From positions 3,226 through 67,225 of the forward strand of contig CAYPAU010000003.1 in the NCBI GenBank assembly GCA_964408825.1: DNA of 64,000 nucleotides, given 5' to 3'. This stretch comes from CAYPAU01 sp964408825. Lineage in GTDB: Bacteria > Patescibacteriota > Microgenomatia > Levybacterales > UBA12049. Shown here piece by piece: positions 1 through 8,609 of the stretch (its first letter is position 1; each line of letters opens with the position of its first letter). A model generated the notes under the pieces. It was not told the DNA's origin. It was given only the letters and a program-made list of their open reading frames with translations, and ran no database searches. Made by a program: the position numbers and the translations under genes.

Positions 1-1256
1 TCCCTTAGCGTTAAAGTATTTAATAGCGGAGAGAAAGTTTTTATTGTTTCAGACTGTGGAGAGAAATAGGCAACTTCCATTCCTTCTTTTTCTCCTTCTT
101 CCTTAACTTGTTCAAAGTCTACCTGAAAATCTAAGTCTTTCGGATTTTCCAAAGAAAAATTAGAAACACTTCCAATAGTTCTCTCCCAGTCATGCGTATT
201 ATTGTGATTTAGAGATAGGTCAATTAGAAGCACTAATCCATGAGAAAAGGATCTTCTTATATTTCTAAGCATCAGGGGAAGTCCTGCTTGATAAGGATAT
301 AGTCCTTCAAATTCAGGATTTTCCAAGCCTGTTTTAGCTGACTGCGAATTCTGGACAGCTTCGTTGAGTTTTGGCAATAATTCTAGGGGGATTAAAACAG
401 GTTTAAATTTTACCAGTCTTGAAGCACCTCCTTCAATTAACCCCTGCGCCTCTTCTTTTTTTAAAGCCTTGTTCTTTAGCTCTTCAAACCTATCTCCTAA
501 AGCTCTTTTATAACTGTCTTTGTCATCTGAAATTAACACGCCTTCGGAGTAAGGAAGGACTACGACTCCGTATAAATTTCCATCAACTTTAATTATTGGT
601 TCAACTGGCATATTGTCTAAGATCTCATTTCCGTAGACAACTCCGTAAGGTTCCTGCTTGAGCCCAAAATCTGTGACATCCAGCTTCATGATTTTCATTC
701 TGTCCCCAAGTTGATGAGCTTGTCTAATTTCTGTCAGCTCATCTATAAGAAGATGTTGGGATTTTTCTGTCCTATCGGTTACTAAAAATTGGCTCGCTTC
801 CCTCAGCTTCTTGACTTCACTTCTCCATTCCGGATTCATTGCAACAGTCATAAAATGATCTATTAGGTCGTAATCGAGATATCCCCTGCCCGCACCTATT
901 CCCATAAATGTGGGATTAGGAACTCTATTGGGATCATTTAGATAGAGAAGCATAGTTAGTTCGGATATGCACTTTCCAAAAAAAGGAGAAAGAACTTGCG
1001 GTATGAGAGGCATTGATCCAACGGAAAAATCAACAGTTTTTTCGAAAAATCCTTGAGGTGAATAAAGACCCAGTTCTTGAAATTCTGAAAACGAGTAACC
1101 CTCTTCTATTATTTGCAAAGCAAGCGCAGGCTCGGAAACAATATTATCCGCAGTATATTTTTGAGCAGACGCTCTAGCTTCTGCTTCTCTTGCACGAAGT
1201 GCTGACTCATTTCCTGCACCTGTCAGAAATCTTTCAAGTTCCCTTCCATACACCAT
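1..1256 (-). CDS. MidA/NDUFAF7-type SAM-dependent methyltransferase, C-terminus off the left edge
   Basis: An open frame runs from ATG at 1256 leftward for about 418 codons with no stop before position 1, so the C-terminus is outside the window. Residues 64-100 read like the conserved GYY...TSPEISPIFGELL region of the family (here GLYSPQGFF and PQVLSPFFGKCISEL). A glycine-rich SAM loop GIGAGRG lies at 119-125, and the family hallmark NEILDNMPVEP at 210-220 (compare NELLDALPV). This matches PF02636/COG1565 methyltransferases; the mitochondrial member methylates an arginine of a complex I subunit. The bacterial substrate is unknown. A GTG one codon later is an alternative start. Family call is good; the substrate cannot be inferred. 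Confidence 0.72.
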   Translation of the reverse strand, partial: MVYGRELERFLTGAGNESALRAREAEARASAQKYTADNIVSEPALALQIIEEGYSFSEFQELGLYSPQGFFEKTVDFSVGSMPLIPQVLSPFFGKCISELTMLLYLNDPNRVPNPTFMGIGAGRGYLDYDLIDHFMTVAMNPEWRSEVKKLREASQFLVTDRTEKSQHLLIDELTEIRQAHQLGDRMKIMKLDVTDFGLKQEPYGVVYGNEILDNMPVEPIIKVDGNLYGVVVLPYSEGVLISDDKDSYKRALGDRFEELKNKALKKEEAQGLIEGGASRLVKFKPVLIPLELLPKLNEAVQNSQSAKTGLENPEFEGLYPYQAGLPLMLRNIRRSFSHGLVLLIDLSLNHNNTHDWERTIGSVSNFSLENPKDLDFQVDFEQVKEEGEKEGMEVAYFSPQSETIKTFSPLLNTLTLR

Positions 1257-1354
1257 AGGGCGGTATTATACCATACTATAAGACAATACTAAAATTATGA
1301 GAGATTTTATTGGGGTTCGAGGGTGGTGAGGCGAGCCTCATGATTCTTCAATTG

Positions 1355-1383
1355 TTGACAGATACCGCGCAAAAAGTTATTAT
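1355..1383 (+). promoter_or_regulatory. sigma-70-type promoter of the toxin-antitoxin pair
   Basis: TTGACA (1355-1360), a 17-base spacer and TATTAT (1378-1383) lie 9 bases before the ATG at 1393. Transcription would start at or within a few bases of the start codon, leaving no room for a Shine-Dalgarno sequence. Confidence 0.72.
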
Positions 1384-1392
1384 AGAATAGCT

Positions 1393-1608
1393 ATGGCTGC
1401 GATTATTCCAAAAAAACTTACAAATGGTAAAGAGCTTGTGGTAATTCCTCGTGAAGAGTACGAGAGTCTAATTGTTCTTAAAGAAATATATGAGTTTTTT
1501 CCTACTAAAACTCAAAAAAAAATACTAGAATGTGCTCGAAGTAATAGAGCACAAGGGAAAGTTATCACACTAAGTGAGCTTAGAAGAAAACTGGAAATTA
1601 CAAATTGA
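1393..1608 (+). CDS. Antitoxin of a RelBE-type toxin-antitoxin pair
   Basis: A 71-residue protein with a PxxE-type N-terminal segment (LTNGKELVVIPREEYESLI) typical of AbrB/Phd-like antitoxin N-termini, followed by a predicted helical, charged tail that would wrap the toxin. Its 3' end overlaps the downstream toxin frame by 35 bases, the usual translational coupling in type II modules. It has its own promoter directly upstream. Family assignment rests mainly on its partner; the protein is too short and divergent for a firm family name. It probably neutralises the toxin by direct binding and autoregulates the pair. Confidence 0.62.
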   Translation: MAAIIPKKLTNGKELVVIPREEYESLIVLKEIYEFFPTKTQKKILECARSNRAQGKVITLSELRRKLEITN

Positions 1609-1819
1609 TCCTTCTTTAATAAAAAGCCTCAAGCGATTTCCTCAGAAAGATGGTAGGAGAATTTTATCCGCAATAGAAAATTTATCCAGAAATCCTTTCA
1701 TTGGAGATATCCAAAAAATGAAAGGCGAAGACAATGTTTGGCGAAAAAGAATCGGTTCGTATAAAATTTTCTACGAGGTTAATTCAAAAAAGAGAGTTGT
1801 GTACGTTTACCATGCATAA
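1574..1819 (+). CDS. RelE/ParE-superfamily toxin (mRNA interferase-like)
   Basis: An 81-residue protein starting at GTG 1574 inside the antitoxin gene. It has the RelE-fold sequence pattern: an N-terminal helix (DPSLIKSLKRFPQKDGRRILSAIENL), then NPFIGDIQKMKG, a conserved Trp-Arg (VWRKRIGSYKIFYEV) and a terminal strand VVYVYH. In RelE relatives the Arg/Lys residues in WRxRxGxYRxxY and the C-terminal Tyr/His contribute to ribosome-dependent mRNA cleavage; ParE relatives with the same fold instead inhibit gyrase. The sequence favours RelE/YafQ-like over ParE but does not prove it. Translation is likely coupled to the antitoxin. Confidence 0.74.
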   Translation: MSLEENWKLQIDPSLIKSLKRFPQKDGRRILSAIENLSRNPFIGDIQKMKGEDNVWRKRIGSYKIFYEVNSKKRVVYVYHA

Positions 1820-1829
1820 CGTCGTACTA

Positions 1830-2060
1830 CTACAACTTATTAGATCTTTGGAATTTTCCGAGCTCTTCTTTTAATATTCTTTTTCTTAAATCTTGTCTTC
1901 TTTTATACATTCTGTCAGGATATTCTCTCCATAATCTTTTTTCAATTATCATCAAATCTAGAGTTAAGCCGATATATCTGAGCGTTTTCATTATCCTTTT
2001 AAACGTATTATCTGTTTTGTTATTTTTACGACTAAATGTCTTCGCTAATTTTAGTTTCAT
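1830..2060 (-). CDS. Small basic hypothetical protein
   Basis: A 76-residue, Lys/Arg-rich, probably helical protein that I do not recognise. ATG at 2060 is preferred over an upstream in-frame start at 2099 because GGAGGTG lies 11-17 bases before it, one of few clear Shine-Dalgarno sequences in the window. TTGACA followed by TATATT on the minus strand (spacer 19) lies just upstream and overlaps the ribosome-binding region, so this could be a genuine single gene. It converges with the toxin gene, their ends 10 bases apart. Confidence 0.45.
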   Translation of the reverse strand: MKLKLAKTFSRKNNKTDNTFKRIMKTLRYIGLTLDLMIIEKRLWREYPDRMYKRRQDLRKRILKEELGKFQRSNKL

Positions 2061-2113
2061 GGACTTATAATATAGCACCTCCTTTTTCTTGTTTGTCAAT
2101 ATGACAAAGTAGA

Positions 2114-2148
2114 CCCCGATTAGTCTTTGCTATCGGGGCAGGGTTTTT
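2114..2148 (+). terminator. Hairpin followed by T-run, terminator-like
   Basis: CCCCGAT (2114-2120) pairs perfectly with ATCGGGG (2132-2138), then CAGGG and five T. It may end readthrough from the toxin-antitoxin pair before the next promoter (TATAAT 2155-2160). The spacer between stem and T-run makes it a weak terminator. Confidence 0.45.
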
Positions 2149-2166
2149 GGATGTTATAATCAGGAG

Positions 2167-3357
2167 ATGAAAGTGGCTTTGGTTTATGACAGGGTGAATA
2201 AGTGGGGAGGAGCAGAGAGAGTTTTACTTGCGCTTCATAAGATTTTCCCTGATGCGCCGCTTTACACATCTGTTTATCATCCACAAAAAGCAGCTTGGGC
2301 AAAAGTTTTCGACGTAAGACCATCGTTTTTGCAAAATTTTCCTTTTGCCAAAGATCATCACGAAATTTATGCAACATTCATGCCTTTAGCTTTTGAAAGT
2401 TTTAGCTTTGATAACTATGATTTAGTAGTTTCCGTAACTTCAGAAGCCGCAAAGGGAATTCTTACAAAACCGGGTACTAAACATATCTGTTACTGTTTGA
2501 CTCCCACACGATATCTATGGAGCGGATATGATGAATACTTTAAAAATCCAATCTTAAGATTTATTTCAAAGCCTGTCGTTTGGTATTTAAGAATCTGGGA
2601 CAAAATTGCTGCGCAAAGACCGGATAAAATTATTGCGATATCAAAAGAAGTCAGAATGAGGATTAAGAAATATTACGGCCTAGACTCCGAAATAATCTAC
2701 CCACCTTTGATGGTCGGCGCTGAGGTCGCTTCCGAAAATTTTCGTGCTCACCGAGCGGGCAAATTTGGCTTGATTAACAAGAAGTCAAAAGGCGCAAGGC
2801 CTCGCAGCGAAAATTTTGAAAGCTCCCCGCGCCTAACTGATAAATGGAAAATGGAAAATGGTCAATACTTTCTTGTCGTTTCCCGCCTTGTTCCATACAA
2901 GAAAATAGATTTGGCGGTGAAAGTTTTTAATAAGCTAAATTTACCACTTAAGATTATAGGTAAGGGTTCTGAGGAAGACAGACTAAAAGCTATTGCAAAG
3001 TCTAACATTGAGTTCTTAGGTTACTTGACTGATGAAGAACTCGTAAAGTATTATAAAGGATGTCGCGCTCTGATATTTCCGGGGAAAGAAGATTTTGGAC
3101 TTTCCCTTATTGAAGCACAAAGTTTCGGAAAACCTGTTATTGCATACAAAGAGGGAGGGGTACTTGAGTCAGTGGTCGAAGGGAAAACCGGAATATTTTT
3201 TGCCCCTCAGACTTCAAGAGCTCTTGAAGAGGCGGTCAAAAGATTTATGAGAAAAAAATTTAACCCAGATTATTGCAAGGCTAATGCCCAACGGTTTAGT
3301 TTTGACCAATTTGAAAGAAGATTTGAGGAAGAAATCAAACTAGTTTCTAATATCTAA
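2167..3357 (+). CDS. Glycosyltransferase family 4
   Basis: A 396-residue GT-B glycosyltransferase. The N-terminal half carries the GT4 opening (MKVALVYDRVNKWGGAERVLLALHKIFPDAPLYTS); the C-terminal half has FLVVSRLVPYKKIDLAVKVFNKL, the donor-site segment GKEDFGLSLIEAQSFGKPVIAYKEGGVLESV and the E(x7)E pattern expected for a retaining enzyme. It likely adds a sugar, plausibly mannose given the adjacent ManC, to a lipid-linked surface glycan at the cytoplasmic membrane. TATAAT at 2155-2160 ends 6 bases before the ATG, suggesting a leaderless mRNA. About 45 extra residues between IIYPPLMV and the FLVVSRL strand include an in-frame inserted repeat (2728-2823). Substrate unknown. Confidence 0.85.
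   Translation: MKVALVYDRVNKWGGAERVLLALHKIFPDAPLYTSVYHPQKAAWAKVFDVRPSFLQNFPFAKDHHEIYATFMPLAFESFSFDNYDLVVSVTSEAAKGILTKPGTKHICYCLTPTRYLWSGYDEYFKNPILRFISKPVVWYLRIWDKIAAQRPDKIIAISKEVRMRIKKYYGLDSEIIYPPLMVGAEVASENFRAHRAGKFGLINKKSKGARPRSENFESSPRLTDKWKMENGQYFLVVSRLVPYKKIDLAVKVFNKLNLPLKIIGKGSEEDRLKAIAKSNIEFLGYLTDEELVKYYKGCRALIFPGKEDFGLSLIEAQSFGKPVIAYKEGGVLESVVEGKTGIFFAPQTSRALEEAVKRFMRKKFNPDYCKANAQRFSFDQFERRFEEEIKLVSNI
2728..2823 (+). repeat. In-frame inverted-repeat element inside the GT4 gene
   Basis: GCTTCCGAAAATTTTCG (2728-2744) and CGAAAATTTTGAAAGC (2808-2823) are inverted near-copies of one another, bounding a 96-base, 32-codon segment. The encoded stretch (SENFRAHRAGKFGL... to ...SENFES) has no counterpart in the GT4 fold and sits in the linker between domains, where an insertion can be tolerated. 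Confidence 0.6.
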
Positions 3358-3375
3358 TCTCTATTCTCTAAGTTT

Positions 3376-4455
3376 ATGAATATTGCTATTTTCGCAGGAG
3401 GTGTGGGTACAAGACTTTGGCCTCTTTCTCGCAAGAATACCCCAAAACAGTTTGAAAAAATTATAGGAGACAGATCAACCCTTCAGCTTGCGGTAGACAG
3501 ACTTACCCCGGATTTTAAACTTGAGAATATGTATGTTTCTACCGGGAAGCGTTATGAAAATGTCTTAAGGTCTCACGTAAGCATACCGGAAGGCAATTTT
3601 ATCTTTGAGCCGGAAATGAGAGACGTTGGCCCTGCTGTTGGTCTTTCGATGGCAATAATTGGAAAAAAACACCCAATGACTCCTGTTGCCATAATATGGA
3701 GCGACCATTTCGTAAAAAAGGAGAGAAGATTCCGGGAAGTTCTTAAAATGGGAGAATTTTTGGTGAACAAAAATCCAAATTCTCTCATTCTGATAGGACA
3801 AAGAGCAAGATTTGCCAATCAAAATCTTGGTTGGATAGAGTTTGGAAAAGAAGTAAGCAGAATAAGGGGAACTAAAATATTCAGTTTTAAGAGAACTATT
3901 TATCGACCGCCTCTCGAAGAAGCAGAAAAATTCTTTCGTTCCGGTGATTTTGCCTGGAATCCCGGATATTTTGTAACGACCCCGCACTTTTTGCTATCCC
4001 AGTATAAAAAATTTGTACCCGATATTTATGAAGGATTGATGAAGATTCAAGAGGAAGTGGGGGGGAAGAATTATGAAACTGTTCTTGAGAAGATTTACCC
4101 TAAATTTGAAAAGATAAGTTTTGATAATGCAATTCTAGAAAGAATAGATCCGAAACACATTTCTGTAATTGCCGCTGATTTAGGATGGAGTGATATTGGA
4201 GCTTGGGAGGCACTTAAGGAAGCCTTAGAAGTATCAACGCATGAGAATGTAACGCGAGGAAAAGTTATGATAAATGACTCCTTAGATAATTTAGTATTTA
4301 ATTATACTGATCAACTGACAGTTGGTATTGATCTTAACAACATGATAGTGATTAATACTGATGATGTACTTCTAATTTGTCATAAAAGTTCGGTTCCCAA
4401 AATAAAGAAGTTGGTGGAGAGTCTTGCAGGGACTCCCAACGAGCATCTCACGTAA
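3376..4455 (+). CDS. manC: Mannose-1-phosphate guanylyltransferase
   Basis: A 359-residue protein with the nucleotidyltransferase signature GGVGTRLWPLSRKNTPKQF near the N-terminus (about residues 8-26), FIFEPEMRDVGPAVGLSMA and the WNPGYF and DLGWSDIGAWEAL segments of the GMP-type family. It makes GDP-mannose from mannose-1-phosphate and GTP. It lacks the C-terminal phosphomannose isomerase domain found in long ManC proteins, so it is the short, monofunctional form. It lies 18 bases after the GT4 gene and 89 bases before the initiating sugar transferase, forming a surface-glycan operon. GDP-mannose is the likely donor for neighbouring glycosyltransferases. Confidence 0.88.
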   Translation: MNIAIFAGGVGTRLWPLSRKNTPKQFEKIIGDRSTLQLAVDRLTPDFKLENMYVSTGKRYENVLRSHVSIPEGNFIFEPEMRDVGPAVGLSMAIIGKKHPMTPVAIIWSDHFVKKERRFREVLKMGEFLVNKNPNSLILIGQRARFANQNLGWIEFGKEVSRIRGTKIFSFKRTIYRPPLEEAEKFFRSGDFAWNPGYFVTTPHFLLSQYKKFVPDIYEGLMKIQEEVGGKNYETVLEKIYPKFEKISFDNAILERIDPKHISVIAADLGWSDIGAWEALKEALEVSTHENVTRGKVMINDSLDNLVFNYTDQLTVGIDLNNMIVINTDDVLLICHKSSVPKIKKLVESLAGTPNEHLT

Positions 4456-4544
4456 ATTGAACGCTACTTTCATGTCTATAGCTGGATTTGATACGAAGGG
4501 TGGAGCTAAATTTGGAGAAAAATAAAAATAGTGCCTATTAAAAT

Positions 4545-5210
4545 ATGCCATACATCGAAGTAAAAAAAAGCTTATTTTACGAGATAGTTAAAAGATTAAT
4601 CGATATAACTTTTTCAATTCTTCTTCTTGCAATTTTTACTCCAGTTATAGCAATAATTGCACTTGTAATAAAACTTGATTCAAATGGTCCGATTTTTGCA
4701 GATACCCCCGAGAGAGTAGGTAGATCGGGAAAATTGTTTAAAATGTACAAGTTTCGATCAATGGTACAAAATGCTCATGAGCTTTTACGAGCAAATCCTG
4801 AGTATGCAAGACTCTATAGAGAGTACAAACATGGAAGCTATAAGTTAAAAGATGACCCAAGAATTACAAAGATTGGGCGGATTACTAGGAAGTTTTCCTT
4901 GGATGAGGTCCCTCAGTTTATAAATATCATAAGAGGTGATATGAGTCTTGTGGGGCCTAGGGCTTATTATCCCGATGAGCTTAAGGAACAACAAAAAAAT
5001 TATCCAAAAACCGAAAAATCTGTAAAAATTGTGCTTTCTGTAAAACCGGGTCTTACAGGCTACTGGCAGGTTTCAGGAAGAAGTGAAATAAATTTTGATA
5101 AGAGAATTGAAATGGATGCAAATTATGTAAGGCGAAGGTCTATTCTATATGATCTTTGGATAATTCTTCAGACTCCCTGGGCCATGCTTTCGGGTAAAGG
5201 AGCTTTATAA
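4545..5210 (+). CDS. Initiating sugar-phosphate transferase (WcaJ/WbaP/PglC family)
   Basis: A 221-residue bacterial sugar transferase (PF02397). An N-terminal membrane segment at about residues 15-38 (IDITFSILLLAIFTPVIAIIALVI) is followed by the cytosolic catalytic core: GRSGKLFKMYKFRSM, DDPRITKIGRITRKFSLDEVPQF, RGDMSLVGPRAY and KPGLTGYWQVSGRS. Members transfer a hexose-1-phosphate from a nucleotide sugar to undecaprenyl phosphate, starting O-antigen, capsule or glycoprotein glycans. The Asp-Glu pair in LDEVPQ fits the catalytic dyad. It is the short form, lacking the extra N-terminal membrane domain. The sugar is not predictable from sequence. Confidence 0.87.
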   Translation: MPYIEVKKSLFYEIVKRLIDITFSILLLAIFTPVIAIIALVIKLDSNGPIFADTPERVGRSGKLFKMYKFRSMVQNAHELLRANPEYARLYREYKHGSYKLKDDPRITKIGRITRKFSLDEVPQFINIIRGDMSLVGPRAYYPDELKEQQKNYPKTEKSVKIVLSVKPGLTGYWQVSGRSEINFDKRIEMDANYVRRRSILYDLWIILQTPWAMLSGKGAL

Positions 5211-5272
5211 AACAATTGACCATTTACAATTTACGATTGACAATCGGAGAAGATTGGCTTGACGTCGTCTGC

Positions 5273-5278
5273 TATAAT
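5273..5278 (+). promoter_or_regulatory. -10 element placed 7 bases before the start codon
   Basis: TATAAT at 5273-5278 lies 7 bases before ATG 5286. No good -35 is visible at 17 bases. The placement implies a leaderless transcript for the next gene. Confidence 0.5.
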
Positions 5279-5285
5279 AGCATAA

Positions 5286-6041
5286 ATGACTACTGAGCAG
5301 AAAGGTCAATATTATTTTACCCCTGATGAAACAGGAAATTTTAGCGTTCAAGAAAGACCTCTGGGTATTACTCCGCAACCGTCATTAGGGCAAAGATTTA
5401 TAAGAAGAATATACCAAGCGATAGGTATTATTGATATCTATCAAGGACCGAGATTGGAGGATTTAAAACGGGATCCTGATACATACGAAGAGATGAAAAT
5501 ATTGCACGATGCCTTGCTCGCAGATCTAAAATCAAAAGGAATACTGGATGTCGTAGAAAGATTAACGAATATTCCGCAAGAGGAATGGTACGATGACGAA
5601 AACCCGCCAGACTATGATATGCCTCAAAAGAAAAGAGAAAATGCTTGGGACGTCGATATTACTGGACCCACGTTTGACCATTATTTGAGGCCTAATCCTT
5701 ATGGGGGCTGGGGGAGAGGTAATTGTACAAAAGCTTACTCAGTTCCTCGAGCATATATAACAATTCAGTTACAAACTGGTGAAGAATGGGATGAGAGAAT
5801 GGTTCAAATAAGGTATGACAGGAGCAGAAATCTAACCGTAGCCGGTCAGGAAACTTCGGAAATTAATCTTAATGGCGATGAGGACATGAGATATTTGTTT
5901 GGTGAGCATTTACGCGATGCAATGAACAATCCGTATAATCCTTATTATAAAACTGAAGGAGGATTTTTGTCACATGCCGCTTTTATGAGACATCTGCATG
6001 AATTAAATGTTGCTCGTGAGAAAGAATATGCTGCTGCTTAG
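5286..6041 (+). CDS. Hypothetical soluble protein
   Basis: A 251-residue protein without signal peptide or membrane segments; I recognise no family. The first half is acidic and helical; the middle is rich in Pro/Gly/Trp/Tyr (WDVDITGPTFDHYLRPNPYGGWGRGNCTKAYSVPRAYITI) and the end is helical with His pairs (FLSHAAFMRHLHELN). It has its own -10 box and stands between glycan genes and the DUF4012 gene on the same strand. No catalytic motif can be claimed. It is a solid coding call from length, codon use and promoter position. Confidence 0.6.
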   Translation: MTTEQKGQYYFTPDETGNFSVQERPLGITPQPSLGQRFIRRIYQAIGIIDIYQGPRLEDLKRDPDTYEEMKILHDALLADLKSKGILDVVERLTNIPQEEWYDDENPPDYDMPQKKRENAWDVDITGPTFDHYLRPNPYGGWGRGNCTKAYSVPRAYITIQLQTGEEWDERMVQIRYDRSRNLTVAGQETSEINLNGDEDMRYLFGEHLRDAMNNPYNPYYKTEGGFLSHAAFMRHLHELNVAREKEYAAA

Positions 6042-6042
6042 C

Positions 6043-6072
6043 TTGACACGTAAGCTGATTTCAGGGTAACAT
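6043..6072 (+). promoter_or_regulatory. Promoter of the DUF4012/recO pair
   Basis: TTGACA (6043-6048), an 18-base spacer and TAACAT (6067-6072) lie 6 bases before ATG 6079, again a leaderless layout. Confidence 0.5.
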
Positions 6073-6078
6073 ATACTA

Positions 6079-8070
6079 ATGGAAGGATTTGAGAAGATAG
6101 ATCTTGGTTCCTCCCGGAGATTAAAAATTGTAGATGCTAAAGCCCCCGTCCCTTCTTACTCACGAAGACCCAAGAACAGTTTAGGGGTTTTTAGAGGAAA
6201 GAATGTTCTTAAGGTTTTTTTGGTGATTCTCGTACTTGTTCTAATTTCAGCTTTTACTATTGTTTTACCTTCGCAAAAAACATATAGATCAGCAAAACTT
6301 ACCGAAGCTTCGGCAAGACGCACAGCAGATGCCCTAAAGCAACAAAATATTGAACTTGCCTCGGTAGAGCTTATAAAGACCAAAGAAGAGCTTAAAAAGA
6401 CCCAAAACGATCTTCGTTCAATTGCTTATCTTAAGTTCGTGCCTCTTATTAATAATTACTATAATGATGCAGATCACCTTCTTAAAGCCGCCGTCTCAGG
6501 GCTTTCGGCAGCAGAAGTTTTTGTTAATTCCATAAAACCTTATGCCGATGTCCTAGGTCTTAAAGGAGAGGGAACTTTTGTAGGAGGAACGGCCGAGCAA
6601 AGAATAGAAACGGCAGTTAAAACTATGGATAAGATTACGCCTCATATAGATGACATAGAGGTCCATTTAAAAGTAGCAAAAGAAGAAATGGATCAAGTGA
6701 GTCCCGGTCATTATCCTGCCTTTCTGGGGCTTGGTAAAATTCAGACTCAACTTAAAATGGTCCGAGATGTGACTGATAACGGAGTCGTATTTATAGGGGA
6801 GACGAAGCCTCTTATTAAAGTTCTACCTACTCTTTTAGGACAGCCTTCGGAGAAAAAGTATTTAATTTTGTTTCAGAATGACAAAGAGCTTCGTCCTACC
6901 GGAGGATTCATAACGGCCTACGCTATATTTCGAATAGATAAAGGAGTGATTCATGTAGACAAGTCCGACAATATTTACAATCTTGATAATACAATTCGTA
7001 GTAAATCAAAAGCACCTGAGCCAATTCGGAAATACTTTCCCAAGGTCCCTCTCTATAACCTAAGAGACTCCAATCTTTCTCCTGATTTTATAGAATCTAT
7101 GAAAGAATTTAATTCGCTTTATGATAAAGCCTCAGGCAAGGTGGAAGTGGACGGAATCATAGCCTTGGATACTCATGTTCTCGTCTCAACTATTAGAATT
7201 TTGGATGATAGCGTTTCGGCCGCCGGCAAGACTTTTAATTCCAGGACAGATAAAAGATGTGATTGTCCACAGGTAATATACGAACTTGAGAAAGATATCA
7301 GCACCCCCTTAAGCCTTGATTTAAGAGTTAGCGATCTTGCAAAAGTCCAGGCCGGAAGAAAAGCCATTATAGGAGATCTTCTTTACGCCATCTTAGAAAA
7401 GGCGCTTAAGTCTTCTCCTTCAAAATATTGGGGGTCTCTTTTTCAGGACTTGGTTAAAAAAATAGAAGAAAAGCATGTAATGTTTTATATCTATGACAAA
7501 AGTGCACAGCAGGGACTTCACGCCATTAATGCCGATGGAAAGATTCTGCCATTTGAAGGAGATTATCTTCACATAAATGAATCGAACTTCTCAGGCAGTA
7601 AGGCCAATCTTTATATGTTAAAGAAGGTAACCTCTGATTACAAAATAAAAGACGGCGCGGTCGTTAAGACAATTACCATAAACTTTAAGAATGATCATCC
7701 GGCCTCAGACTGCAATCTTGAAAGAGGAGGTCTTTGTTTAAATTCTGTTTACAAAAGCTGGTTTAGGATATATGTGCCTAAGGGAAGTAAGCTTATAGAT
7801 AATCGAGGGTCTGAAGTGAAAGTAACTACCTATGAAGATTTGAATAAAACTGTTTTCGATGGATTTATTTCGGTAAGACCTCTGGGAACCGCCACTTTTA
7901 CCGCAACTTACAGCATACCCACAAAACTTTCAAAAGACGGGAGTCTCCCTCTTCTTATTCAAAAACAACCTGGGCTCGGAGATGAGGAGTATGTGATTCA
8001 AGTCAACGGGAAAAAGAAGGAATCAGTCACCCTTTCAAAAGATAAAAATACTTTGCTGAATATTAAATGA
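6079..8070 (+). CDS. DUF4012 membrane-anchored extracellular protein
   Basis: A 663-residue protein with one N-terminal membrane helix at about residues 43-64 (VLKVFLVILVLVLISAFTIVL), then a long coiled-coil-like segment (90-230) and the DUF4012 core from about 255 (SEKKYLILFQNDKELRPTGGFITAYAIF), a block very common in Patescibacteria and Actinobacteria. Topology places nearly all of it outside the cell. Function is not established; family members often sit in cell-surface polysaccharide regions, as here. Two Cys (about 395 and 397, RCDCP) and two further Cys near 545-553 could form disulfides. Its last codons overlap recO by four bases (ATGA), so the two are translationally coupled. Confidence 0.8.
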   Translation: MEGFEKIDLGSSRRLKIVDAKAPVPSYSRRPKNSLGVFRGKNVLKVFLVILVLVLISAFTIVLPSQKTYRSAKLTEASARRTADALKQQNIELASVELIKTKEELKKTQNDLRSIAYLKFVPLINNYYNDADHLLKAAVSGLSAAEVFVNSIKPYADVLGLKGEGTFVGGTAEQRIETAVKTMDKITPHIDDIEVHLKVAKEEMDQVSPGHYPAFLGLGKIQTQLKMVRDVTDNGVVFIGETKPLIKVLPTLLGQPSEKKYLILFQNDKELRPTGGFITAYAIFRIDKGVIHVDKSDNIYNLDNTIRSKSKAPEPIRKYFPKVPLYNLRDSNLSPDFIESMKEFNSLYDKASGKVEVDGIIALDTHVLVSTIRILDDSVSAAGKTFNSRTDKRCDCPQVIYELEKDISTPLSLDLRVSDLAKVQAGRKAIIGDLLYAILEKALKSSPSKYWGSLFQDLVKKIEEKHVMFYIYDKSAQQGLHAINADGKILPFEGDYLHINESNFSGSKANLYMLKKVTSDYKIKDGAVVKTITINFKNDHPASDCNLERGGLCLNSVYKSWFRIYVPKGSKLIDNRGSEVKVTTYEDLNKTVFDGFISVRPLGTATFTATYSIPTKLSKDGSLPLLIQKQPGLGDEEYVIQVNGKKKESVTLSKDKNTLLNIK

Positions 8071-8609
8071 AAAGCTTCAAAACCGAAGGAATTGTAATAA
8101 AAAGACGAAATACTGGAGAAGCAGACAGGATTATAACTGTTTTTACCAAGTATAACGGTAAGCTTCGGATTAAAGCTCCGGGTGTTCGGAAAATTACAAG
8201 CAGAAGGTCGTCCCACATAGAGCTGTTAAATTTGTCGGTCCTTACTCTATACCACAGCAGTCGTTCACAAATTCCTATACTCACAGAAGCTCAGACGCTT
8301 CATGCTTTCGACATGATTAAGGGGGATCTAGCAAAAATAGGTAAAGCTTTTTATGTTTGTGAGCTTGTGGATAAGCTATGTCCCGAGAATCAGGAGAATA
8401 GAGCCATTTTTCATCTTATAAAGCAGACACTTAAAACATTTAATTATTCAGACGAAAGTAGGATAGTTGATGAATTTGAAGAAAAAATCTTATCAATCTT
8501 GGGGTTTATGCCCCATAAGTACCCGCTTTTAGATAGGCAAGCTTTTATAGAGCAAATTCTTGAAAGAAAGCTGCGAACAAGAGACATTCTTCCTCTTCTT
8601 CTAAGTTAG
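8067..8609 (+). CDS. recO: DNA repair protein RecO, short form
   Basis: A 180-residue protein. Residues 1-75 form the RecO N-terminal OB fold (EGIVIKRRNTGEADRIITVFTKYNGKLRIKAPGVRK), followed by the helical region. In E. coli RecO loads RecA with RecR onto SSB-coated DNA and anneals strands. Typical RecO is about 240 residues with a zinc-binding CxxC...CxxC segment; this protein ends early and lacks the zinc segment, as in other reduced genomes. Start overlaps the DUF4012 stop (ATGA). Its stop overlaps the stop of the convergent membrane gene by 4 bases. Confidence 0.8.
   Translation: MKSFKTEGIVIKRRNTGEADRIITVFTKYNGKLRIKAPGVRKITSRRSSHIELLNLSVLTLYHSSRSQIPILTEAQTLHAFDMIKGDLAKIGKAFYVCELVDKLCPENQENRAIFHLIKQTLKTFNYSDESRIVDEFEEKILSILGFMPHKYPLLDRQAFIEQILERKLRTRDILPLLLS

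Noticed and set aside
1327..1340. Palindrome TGAGGC-GA-GCCTCA upstream of the toxin-antitoxin pair considered as a terminator
   Set aside because: No T-run on either strand; kept only as part of the intergenic sequence.
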